DNA of 64,000 bases from Hymenolepis diminuta (Eukaryota > Platyhelminthes > Cestoda > Cyclophyllidea > Hymenolepididae). The stretch is taken from the NCBI GenBank assembly GCA_900708905.1, contig CAADRB010000009.1, positions 2,148,816 through 2,212,815 on the forward strand, written 5' to 3'. This document shows, one piece after another, positions 1 through 11,600 of the stretch. The translations under genes and the position numbers were made by a program. Position 1 is the stretch's first letter; every line of letters begins with the position of its first letter. The notes below the pieces were generated by a model. The model saw only the letters and a program-made list of their open reading frames with translations. It did not search any database and had not been told where the DNA came from.

Positions 1-627
1 GTGGCTAAGTCATGGTTCAAAGTCAATTCCACTTCCTAACCGAGAAGTGGACTGCACCCGAACAAAATCCTTTTATGTGTATGATAGGAGTGGATGGTGG
101 GTGGGAATTGTTTATTATGAACTAATGAGTGACAATCAAATAACAACATCTGAAGTTTACCATCAGCAGCTAACTCGTTTAAAAGCGGTTTCACAGAAAA
201 ACACGGGCTTCTTTAATCAATGGAAAAGGAGTGATTCTGCACCATGACAATGCCAGACCCCACACTTCAAGAGCAACCAAAAATTCCATTGAAGAATTTG
301 GCTGGGAAGTCATGCATCTCATGCGTCACCCACCGTATTCTCCCCATCTTGCACAGACCGATTTTCATCTTTTCAGAGCTAACAGAATCATTTAATGGGA
401 TAAAGGCTTACTTCAAGAGAAGAGGTCGAAATGGAGAAGCTAGTTTCTTGTTTTGAGTCCAAACGGGCTGAATTGTATGAAGAAGGAATCAGAAAGCTTA
501 TAGCGAGATGGGAAGATGTAATTAATAAAGATGGTGACTATGTTGAACACTAAATGAATGTATTTTTGACAAAATTTTCACTTTAATCCAAATTTAAAAA
601 ATGGACAGAACTTCTGTTACAACCTAA
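1..627 (+). mobile_element. mariner transposon relic, C-terminal half and 3' terminal repeat
   Basis: This is the 3' half of a mariner-family DNA transposon. Its sense strand encodes the transposase C-terminus, but only across several frames. Bases 2-225 read in one frame and include YYELM and HQQLTRLK. A second frame from about 220 holds the HDNARPH box, with the catalytic second Asp, followed by HPPYSPHLAQTDFHLF, with the third. A third frame carries LTESFNGIKAYF. From 413 another frame runs to a TAA near 553, including EEGIRKLIARWEDVI. At least three frame changes make it inactive. The 3' terminal repeat ends ...TTACAACCTAA at 627, next to a TA at 628-629. The element is cut at base 1 of the window. 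A 627-bp inverted near-copy lies at 47217-47843. Confidence 0.93.
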
Positions 628-2076
628 TATCTTCTTGTTCAATTTGAACTCTTACTGTTAAGCTTTGTATAATCTCCATGCAACTTTTTGGAATCTTCAA
701 AAGTGTGAAATAACTTGAGTTTTATTTACCCACTGTGAAATCCACGTTAAAGCTCCCTCTACCTGATCTCCAACCAAGTACAAGTAACAACCCATTCACA
801 GCCTATCATATTCACACTCCAATCATATTGCGCTTTACGACGATCAATGTGTAGGTTTGAGATGGTGTAGTAGTAGTGCAAATTTAGTTGTTTGTGTACG
901 GAGCACAAAAGCCCTCTTATGTTTAACAAAGGTAGATGGAATTCATATTTACCTTTTTTCGTTATGAATGATCGATTATAATTAGTTTGCGTGATCTAAT
1001 TAATATTTGATGCTCTGTTAAATTAATTTAATAGTTTAATTTGAAAAGTCTTTCTCTATTTACTTCACTGTTAACCATTTACCTGAGGGATTTTAACTTA
1101 GGCCTAAGGTATCGGTTTTCAATATTTAATTTGCGTGTTTGTTATCATTTGTTTAACCATAAGCATTAATAATATTATGGTTATATTAAAATCGTCACTA
1201 TTAATCACGTTAATGAAGTATCAAAATAATTCAAGATTTTTGCTGTTCCTTTCAGACGCCCTTTTTGCTTGCTTTTAAAAGGTTTCCATTTATACTTAAT
1301 CATACAGCAGGTTCCTATGGTTTGAAATAAAGCACTGCGTGTCATAAATCATCAAATTGTCACCCATTTATGTAAGGTGATGAATGGTAGCAGTACTATA
1401 AAACTCCACCTAGAGAATCTGCCATGAAGATAACTATATGGACTGATCTACCCAATGGCTAAGTTGCTCCTATGCTTGACTGATTGACCTCTACATGCTG
1501 GTGTACGTTTCCCCTTGGTCCATCAAGATTAATAACATGCTTGGAGCTTATATTCTCCTCTCTTTAGATTCGCGTTGTTCTCAACACGTCAAATTAGGTG
1601 GTGATATCTATATAAACCACTATTAATCCTATGGGAAACCCACAGCCACTTCGACCCTTATTTGCACTTTTCGGATTTTCTTGAAGAAGGCCTTAGTTGC
1701 TACTAATCTGGCTTCTTCCGCAGCGTTTACGATAAGCGAGGATGATTAATCCAGATTCTGCTTAATTGCACTATCAACTCCCAAATTTGAGCCTCTTCTA
1801 CACTGTTTCACTATTATTAGGAGGCATGTTTTCTGTCTCTGTGATCTAGATCATAAGTGGTAAATAGCGCTGGACTACAGTTGATTCAGACCCAGTGATT
1901 GAGAGATAAAATAGAAGTTCAGTTGTTCAAAGGGCACTTTATTAGTTTAATAAAAATTATTATTTAAGTTCCAAAATGGTAATCTCGATAGAAAACATTA
2001 TGACTGAAATCATTCGTTATAAATGGATTTAAGCCCTATTATCCTATTCATGTTTTCATTATTCTGCCTCGCGTAG
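628..2076. other. no exon recognised; probably PTP intron sequence
   Basis: This AT-rich stretch lies between the mariner relic and the first visible PTP exon. A pyrimidine-rich tract ending in TAG (2074-2076) precedes the exon, so it is probably intron. Bases 1840-1910 resemble a repeat also present near 8940-9080 and 16440-16550. I see no conserved reading frame. Confidence 0.5.
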
Positions 2077-2683
2077 ATCTAATGCCATCCTGGTCGATGG
2101 GTCGTCCCTCTGGACCATCCATTCATGAGAGTCCCAACAACACCAACACTTCCTCAGCTGCCTCTTCTTCTCACCCCCTTTCATCAGAAGGCAACGATTC
2201 CCACTCTGCCAATCCCAATGATCTCCAGTCGCACAAGTTCTTTTGTGTTGGTGAACCCTCTCCAAAACCCGCCGTCAGTTCTCCCACCTCTCTTCTTCGT
2301 TCTCGAATTTTCCAGTCTCCAGACCTCACCTCTCAAGTGGATGGTTTAGTAAACTCTTCAGTTGGTAATCATCAAGATCAAGAAGGCGGTAATGGTCAGA
2401 AAACAGAGCACGAAGGGCAGTCCATGGAAGTGGATTATGAACATGAGGAAGAGGAGGAGAATTACGACATTGATGGTGTCAACGATGATCGTAGTAGTTC
2501 TCAGAGTGTGGCGAGTGATATCAGGGATGATAGTGATGAGTCAATGGATCTAGATCTGGATGGTCTCTGGATGACCCCGGATCAATTGGTCAATCATGTA
2601 GCTGATGTGGGAGTTAATGGACTTTTTGAAGAGTACGCAGCTATTGGAAGTATCAAGACGAATGATCCCTGCACGGCCTTCCG
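2077..2683 (+). CDS. PTP exon a: Ser-rich/acidic linker and start of catalytic domain
   Basis: The acceptor is ...TCGCGTAG and the donor GTTAGT. The frame is open upstream of ATG 2082, whose context is weak (C at -3). I therefore take this as an internal exon, or one with a short 5' leader. It holds a Ser/Asn/Pro-rich segment, an acidic run YEHEEEEENYD, and the helix QLVNHVADVGVNGLFEEYAAI, which aligns with the N-terminal helices of the PTPN9 catalytic domain. Confidence 0.85.
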
Positions 2684-5600
2684 GTTAGTTTTTTACTTTT
2701 ATTGTTTGTTACTCATGATGGAAGATGTGAAATTGGTTAATTTTGTTCACGGATAGGGTGAGTAAACACAGATATGAAATAGTGTAGCAGTAGTTCAGTG
2801 GTCAACATGCATTTCTGCCAAATCAGATGTCACGAGATCAATGTCTATCGATGCACGCCCGGTGGTATACTTGACCCACGGCCTTGGTTAATTCTGATCG
2901 AAAAAAGAGACGGTAAAATGCGAGTTTCTTATAATTTATTGTGAGATACCTTCTCTCAATCCAAGTCAAGTGTTGTGAACACTTCTAATGGACTTGAAAA
3001 GTTCTAATATTGGCCAGGATAGTGCATCGGTGGCCCATTGGTCATTGTGCAAGTCTGCCATGTCAAAGGTCTTGAGTTCGGTTCCCATCGGTGCACACCC
3101 AACTGTAGCGGTTGTCTGGCTAAAATAGAGTGGAAGAATTCGAGACTCACCAGTGAGGCTTTGCGATTCAATTCTACCCAAGATAAGCGTTGGAAAGCGC
3201 TTTCATAAATGCAGTTGAGAATTGTAATAATTATTAGTTTGTGTTTTTCAGGTGTTTTTCAATTGTTCTTAAATTTTTACATTTGAGTTCTAATAAAGAA
3301 TAAGGGGAGCACATTATGCTCTCTTTTGCGTATAGGATTTAATAACAGTGGATAGCAAATTTAATGCATGAAAAATAACACGGTGCCTAATTGGATCTTA
3401 GTCGGAAAGTTAATCTGCCGCTCTCAGTGCCCACTCTGTCCTATGTAACTTTACCACTCCAATCTTGTGTAGGGGGGAAGTGCTAAATTATCAACTTTGT
3501 GATTATTCTTCAATTAGAGTTCCTCTTTTCGCACATTCTCACAATAGCCACTTTTCTCCTTTTTTCAATGTTCATTTCAGTTCAATTCCAAAAAAACGTC
3601 AAATAAGTAAGTATTTGACGTATTAGCTGGTATGTGACAAATACGAACGCAAAGTATATTTTTCGCATCAATCTGCAGCTCCAATGTAGTTGCATTGTGC
3701 GCCAGTGTGTCTGACCCATACGTCTAGTAATGTGAATGGTTAAGTTTGGTCAAGAAGAGCGACTCTGAGACGCCTTCTCTCTACCGGAGTCAGGTATTGT
3801 TAACATTCTCCTTAATGGGCTTGAGAAAGTTTGTTTTAGTTTAGCATTATAGTATTAATAGACTGAACGTTTATTCCTACTATGAACTATGTTTTGATTT
3901 AAACGAGCCTCTCAAAAGTCAATGTAAAATATTGGATTTCCTAAAATTGAATTGAAACGTGGTATTCAAGTCTTTTTTCGTCTTATTGAACTGTTTTCCT
4001 AAGCCTCCAGCTTGAACAACTGGGCAAATTTTGCCCAACTCCTTTTGCTTAGTGAGGATTTTAGAAGTATAGCTTGTTTAGTATTTTCTCTTCTATTTTC
4101 CTGACTTGTTAAATGGCCATAGTTTTCTTCCCATTTGTTGATGCCCAATTCATGCTCTCATGAAATAATTCGCGTAAGTCTTGATTGATACCACAAGGTA
4201 GACAAAAGCATGATTTAGAATTCCCATTATTTAATTTCCTTTGTCAATATGAACTATCAAGCTAAATTAAGTTGGCATATGCCATTTAATAGGCTAAGTG
4301 TCAAGTTAACAATATAGCTTAATCACTAAACCAAGATAAAGCTTCGAAAATCTCGCTTTTAGTTAGTTTAAAAGTAGGGTTATTTAGCTATTATAGCATG
4401 TAATATTCAAGACTTTTTCCGTTTTATTGTGAATCTTCTTTTAGCTTGTACAACTGTACTACTGTTAAACTCTTCTCTTGTTTAGAATCCTAGTCTTCAG
4501 TTATCAGTCCTCTGCAGGGTTGTAATTATTCAAGAATTATCTGCTCATGAGATTGACCATCCCGTGTGTAATGATTCTTAATCAATATAGTCTGAAATGT
4601 CAACTAAAGGTATGGGAGGTTTGATCTGTCGAGACAGTCACTATATCGTAGTGAAAATATATGCCAATGCGTAATTAAGGAAAAAAGGGACTTGCAGTTT
4701 CTCTGATTGATAAATATCCATTCTCTTTGTGGTTAATCATTTTTTATGCGAAAAGTTGAGCTCTTAAAATGAGAGATTATCACTGAGGAAGAAAGTGAAG
4801 TTGTCTTCAAAGCTAAACTAGGAGGTGCCTTTTGGTAAAATACGGCAATGTCTGTCACGCTAAATGGCAGTGTTTAGGTATTTTCATTTGAGTGTAGTAT
4901 TCCCTATCTATTTGAGCTGTTATCTTGTTCCGTGTAATGATTTTTACCAGTTTTCTGCCTCATTCTGTGCGACTTATCTCTCGAAATTTGATTTACTAGT
5001 TGTTTTCCTCTGCTATCTGAAACTTGCATTCTGAGCTTTAATCTCTCGCTTAGTCACTCTCTCGGTTTACTGGTTTCGTCTCCCTATTCTCGCTTAATAA
5101 ATGTACCCTGCTACCTACTCTATCTCATTCCCGTCTTGTGGTAGTTGTGTTCATAAAGCCTGAAAGGATAATCTTTCATCAAAAATATGTATTTGTCAAT
5201 TTAATAAGTGATCATAATTTATTATAATGCCGCACGGTTACTCGGTTGTGTTGGACTATATTTGGCTCATCTAGCTAGATGGCTCTTGCATCAGTCATTC
5301 CGATTTACGGCTTAATTACTCTGAACACGCGCACTCGGCGTTTGGGTCGAGTAGCGGAGTGAATGTGGTAGGTAGGCGGTAGATAGATGATTAATTTGCA
5401 CCAGTCATCTAGTTTGTTATAGAAACTGACTTACTGAACGATGAGGAATACTACTGCAGTTGGAGTTGTCTGTTACACCCAATTAATTGCGGATAGCCCG
5501 TGTGTCGTCGAAAGGAATCCTTTCGAAGTTATGTTCCATTTTTTGTTAGTTTAAAAGTCATTTAAAGGTGTTCATTCAGTCCTCCATTGCTGATCAGTGA

Positions 5601-8600
5601 GTTTATCATTATCCTTACCAGGACCAAACTCTTTATTTTGATAACATTTAAGGGCTGAACTGGAGGACGCTCTATCATATGAGGTTTTTGTAGAATGACG
5701 TCCGTGTGCTTGTGTAAATCAATCGCAGTCAATGCGCTTCATCCTTTGTGTCCAAAGTACGCCTATGTATTATTTATTAGCACTTGCTATAATCTAGTTT
5801 GAATAGTATTCCCACTGTTATTTTACAGTGCACTTTTGATCTTAAAATGTGGCCTCACCGTAGCATTTTTAGTCTTCGTTTATCACAGATTGGGTTGGAT
5901 GAATGACCTCATAATTGACTCTAGTTTGCTTTCTTATGTCAGTCCTTTCGAGTCGCCGTTTTACTACTCTGATCGAGTGAGTTAGGTAGACAATAGATTT
6001 GTGTTCACGTTTTAGTAGAGTTGGAATGTAGCTTCTTGACGACTCAATTTCTGATCGATCCATATCCATCCAGTTTACTGCTAAATTTCAACTATTTTTT
6101 CTTGGAAGTCCGGATTGGATATATGAGCCATCAAGACTTTGTATAGATCAGATATGGAGTTTGGATTGGATGAGTAAATAATATCACATGGTCGACAGCA
6201 TCCTGTTGCATTTGGCTCTTGTACTGGTTAGCCTGAGCTACTGCTTAATTACTCTGAGCAAATGAGCGAGCGAGATAATATGTAGATAGGCCTTAGAAAG
6301 GTGATTAAGTTGCTCCATTCAACTGAAACTTGAATAGCTGCTGCGATTGCCCACATCCGTATGTGTATATGGCAATTGCTATAAACTCCTGCCGGTGTAA
6401 TCCACATACACTAGGAAAAGTTCCATTTTTTTCACTAGTGTGACTCACTATCTAGTCTTCCTCTCATTTTAAATATCCCACTCTGTCCTGCCCTATGATT
6501 AAACTTTTTTAATCTATGATGTGAACGCGCACACAAATAGAGGGTTGACATGATTCACCCGTATTTGAAGTTGTCATTTTGGTTATATCTACGATTACAT
6601 CCCTAAATAGAAAATATTGCCAGTCGGAAATCGGTGAAAGAGTTTCGTTGCGGTAAAATCTCTCTAACACCTACTTTTTCAATATTAATAGTTGGGCATC
6701 ATTTGAAGGTACAAAATGGTAAAATAAAAATGTAACTGATGAAACTGGCATCGAAAGTGTTTGTTATGAAGTCGGGATGTGAAGATTCCTACTTAAATGT
6801 TTCTAAGTTCAATTCTTTCAGTTGATTCTCGGGTTTCTGTCCTTCATATTCAGAGCTTGTTGACCAGTTGATTTGATTGAATTGTTGGTCATGCCGCTTC
6901 AGTTCATTTTTATTTTTCTACAACCACGTAGAGGTAAATGAGGCTACCAAATTCATTTAAACGTAGACTTACGTCCCTAGCTCAACAAAGTGGCTTAAGG
7001 TAGTATTAATTCAAATATCCCGTCCACGATTTCGGCACCATTTTCACTTACATCACAATAGACTTTTAGAAAATATAAGCATACAATTTTTAAGCTGAGA
7101 AGACTGTTGTTGTGTTGCTGTGGCAATATAGCTAGGCGTTTATAATTTCCCTTGTCATTTCCGTCTTCCTTTCTTGAGTGATATTTTTTCCTTGATTTGG
7201 CCAAAGTTTTCTCATCATCATCACTTTATTTCCAATTTGCTTCCTTCAAAATTCGAAATGTAATAAAACGAGTAAAATCTGAAAGCAGTGGAAAGTTGTT
7301 CGAAGCTAGAGTTCGTTTGTACTTCATCTGAGTTGAATAGGAGCTAAAATCAACTCCCTAGTGTTATTCATTAATATTTTAAGTCATCGAATATAGAAAA
7401 GTAAACTAAAAGTATTTGTCATTTGACTCTGGCCTGTATTCTAATGTAAGTATTGATATAAATTTTTCAGTATTGTGTTCATTTATACTTTCTTAACCTT
7501 TTGTAATACCGAAATGTAATGTTTAAGCGTTTCTATCAATATTCAAAATGTAAAAAGAATTGAGTTTGCACCTTTTGGTGCAGCGGCTAACATGCCTACT
7601 TGAGGTCACGATTTCGATACTGTGAAGGGAACGACATAATTTGAGTTTCTCACCGGGGAGGCTCCAGTAACCAAAATGAATGTTGAGTACGCCTACCCAA
7701 ATAGCCCTGAGAGTCATCTGTAAGTTGAATCTTAAATTCTCTCAATTCACCTCTACTGTAAAAAGGTGTTAATGCCATATGGCATATGGGGAGAAATTTT
7801 TTTGGTTATTATTTCATTATCTCATGCATTACAGACGACCGTGTAACTCTTCGAAGAACCGATACGTGGACGTAACATGTTTGGAGCATAGTCGAGTGCT
7901 CTTGCGAGTCTATCAACAGAGCACAGCCAATACATTCAATACAGGGTCAAATTCTGCTGCAAGTGGAAAGGTAGCTGCTCGAGCAGACAAACAGGTACCA
8001 ATATACATACATGCCAATTGGGTAGATAGCTACCGACAACGCAATGCCTTCATCTGTACTCAAGGTGAGTTTGAGGATGTTTTAATATTCACCTTCTTTC
8101 GTCTCCCATCTCACGGCCATATAATGATTGGTTTTTGGTATGACGCCCACTATTGTTTTTTTCTTACTAGTTATGCGGCCATATAATCATCCAAAAAGTC
8201 TCTTATGGTGTCGTTGTTTTAATTACTAGTCATGACGATGCCAAAAATGTTTACACATTTTAATAATGGTATGGGATTTGAACAATCGAAATATTTTAAT
8301 AGTCCACTGAGGTATGAAACGGTGTAAGGCACAAAATAGGAGTATGTAATTAAGTCAGGATGTCAATCGTTTGATTGCTTTTTTCTTAAATCTAGGAGCA
8401 TTGAGATGTCCACTTTCCAATATAATTAACCTAGTAATATTCAGATTTTTCAAGACCTCAATTTCTTTATGGTTTAATCCCTCTATTTCTGGGTGAGTTC
8501 ACGTCCAGTGCGATATTCACAATCTCTTGACCAGTTGATGTAATTAAATGGTTGGCCATGCTACCACTGAATCGTCTTTGCCCTCGTACAGCCATGAACA

Positions 8601-11600
8601 GAATGTACGTGGTACTGTAAAAGTATTTTTAACACAGTACAACTTATGATTAATCATTACCGTAATAATAAGGAAATAATTATCCCAACAAAAGATACGC
8701 ATATGACTTCTTAGCACAGAGTACGTGGCATAAACAGGAAAATCCAAGTGTAAGAAATTAATGGATGTAATTCCATGTTTGAACACTCTCAGGTGAAAGG
8801 ATGAAATTTAAATGAATCATTGATAAATAGTTTTACTGCATGAGTCACACTATTCAAGGCGTCTGAAAATTTATGAGCTATGAGCTTCTAGATTTCAGTG
8901 CTCATTAAGTCTCTATTAAATATGTTTTGTAACAGCCCAGTTACCCGCTTTCGTGAGGTATGACTCTTCTATGCTGTATTACAGCTAAGAGATCTAGTTC
9001 TGCTGCCACTACACATCTGCCCACTAGATATCGCCAGGCTACAGTTGACTCAGACTCAAAGAGAATGGAGGTTAAAACGGAATGCAGTTAACGAAACAAT
9101 GACAATCTATAGGAATACAGCCTGTCTTCCTGTTTTTGATGTTAGGAGTCCAAAACATGCCCCAAATAACTGTCATGCTCTCGGGAGCCATGTGTGCCGC
9201 ATACCGATGAGGATGAAGGGTGAGTTTGAAAAAACCAGCGGGAATGTATTACTTCGAGGTAAAACATAACATTGCAGATGTGATCTTTGTTTTGTCGAAC
9301 TCCTGTCAATGTACACTCTTAGATAACAGGCCATTCAGAAAGCGATATTAATTACAAGGTCAACATCCCAGCTTAAAATAGAGGAGAGAAAGAGCACAAG
9401 TTAGTTCAACACTACCAAATTCAATTATAACCTTGAAGTATAGAAACAGAGCTGGTTTTTTTGAGGAGATAATTCCGTGCAATCGAATTAGAAAGGAAAG
9501 TTACGCTGGAATAGAGAATTTTACCACACCATAAATGACCGTGAACAGTTATAAATATTTATTAATGTGTGGTTTTATAATCAAATTTGACTAAATGTAT
9601 TCCCATAATTTCCACGCTTTACGGATTTATTCTCGATACGAAAGGATCTTCTATTATGCACTTTTACAATACTCAATTCTTTCTGTTCGAAATAACTGTT
9701 GGCTTTTCTCCTCTTCGCTTGTACAAAGATGATATTACCCAGTAGCATAATTTTAAGTCAGTAAAAGAAATTTCGGTAATTATGCTAACACAAAATGTTA
9801 AGCGTTCTAACGCTTCTTTTTTCCTCTCCGCTACCCTCTCACTGGCATATGTTGACTTCATTTAATAGTACTAGGGCCGATTGTATTCGTCTTTATTATT
9901 TTGGAGTCAAGTGTTTGTTTTCAGTAGTGTTGTAATAAAATAGTTCGGAAAAGAATCCAGCCGTTATTATGCGGGGTTTCCTCTTGATAGGAAACAAAAT
10001 TAAATACTTTCGTTGTCCTAAGCGGATATCATAAAAATTCAGGAAAGAGTTCATTCAATGGGTTTATATTTTTTTCGTTTACTGTTCTTCCATGCTCATG
10101 TCTGATAATAGTCACTTTATTGATATATTCCTGGCTAACCAGTCATATCTTAATTTGTAAATGCAAAGGAAGAGCAAGAAGCTATCGTTGAGTTATAAGC
10201 TATCTATCATTTTCTTTCATGTCTGAACGGTTACTAGAGTCATGACAGTTAAAAATAATTTTGCCGCTTAAAAATATAACATAATAGAGTCTGTTCAGTA
10301 ATCGCTCGTAAGTTTATATCACACTAGCACTCTAATTGTTCCTTCATCTCAATATTTCATGCACTTTATGTTAAACCTTCTGGATTACTGTATTAAAAGA
10401 TTTTCAGAAAAGACTAGACATCTCAAATTGTCTTCAAGAATGCCCTCATTTAGATTGGTTGATGTCACCATCACAGAGCGGCGAAGAATCCGTTTAATTT
10501 AAGTTCATCGTACATGCTGAATAGACTGATAAACGAAACTACTCTGTAGGTCCAACAGTTGGCCATAACTACTGTTCCTCCTTTATCATTATCATCATCG
10601 GTAGAGATTGATTAATTGAGATAAATGAGAGCCGTTGTAATTCAAGCATGAAAGTCCGTGATGATGCACACACGTCACAAGCTAGTCTATTCTGGTTATT
10701 GGTACCTGTGCGATAGCGTTGCTATGATGAGCCGAAATGTGCGTCCAGTAAGTGGGCAAACTCGGTCTTTCACGTGAATAGCTATTCATGTTCGTTACTG
10801 TCAGTCTACCAACTGCTCCAGCAGTTACTAATCAAAAACCTTATGAAAGATTGAAATTCGCGTTATTCTTTAAAAAGATTAACAAGACTAGCGAAGGAAT
10901 TTTTCTAGTCGAATAACTGATAAGTGGCAAAGTCATACTCAAAGTTCCAGAAAAATGAGAACCCGGTCAACTTATCAATCGGCCTAATTTTAAAACCCTA
11001 CTTTAAGAATATCTCACTAAGTAACAGTAATCTGCAGCCAGGTGGTTATAGGACAAGTGTTTTTAGAAAAATTTGTAAGCCCGTAACCACGTTAACAATC
11101 CAGCAACTTCGTCAGCGCCTGTTCAGAAGCACACACAGCAACGTGCAGTGGGCCAATTGGGAAGTCAAATTTGGAATGTCAATGGGGTCATTTACTAGAT
11201 CAGTTTTTATACTTATCTTCCTGTTCTTTACTGTGGAGAGAACTCCAGTCAAGCTACTGTATGGTCTCTTCCTTTCACTCTGCACCTTTTATGCTTTTTG
11301 GTCCGTATTTCTGTCTTTCATACTTCCTATAGGCTTTATGCCCTTTCATATTGACCTGCCTTATATACAGCATGTTCCTTAATAAAGACCTATTTATCCC
11401 ACGCCTACTCCAAAGTAAACCTTTAGTTATCTAATTCATGCGTCTCAGAGCCATTCTTCTAGCTCTTCCCTTTTTGTTTTTAACACTTTTCACAAGAAAA
11501 GTACATTATGGAGAGGAAAAAGACGATTGAGACTAACAGGTTCCGTGAATGAAGTCTTGGTTGAAGAAGTGAATAGTCAAGAGGAATGAGGTAGTTAGTG

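Larger units (their letters stand above)
2684..7834 (+). other. PTP intron with SINE-like and other repeats
   Basis: This 5.15-kb intron holds SINE-like copies near 2780-2995, 3015-3215, 3670-3835 and 7570-7720. A diverged direct repeat pair (about 5240-5420 and 6180-6370) shares GGCTTAATTACTCTGA-like sequence. No coding segment is recognised. Confidence 0.7.

Noticed and set aside
1..627. Active mariner transposase
   Set aside because: Three or more frame changes and lack of the N-terminal half rule out a functional protein here.
2059..2553. Small frames overlapping the first PTP exon
   Set aside because: They are alternative-frame shadows; the 2082 frame connects in phase to the PTP catalytic exons.
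10924..11382. 152-codon plus-strand frame as a gene
   Set aside because: It lies in a PTP intron, has no recognisable motif, and its end overlaps an LTR-like repeat shared with other loci.
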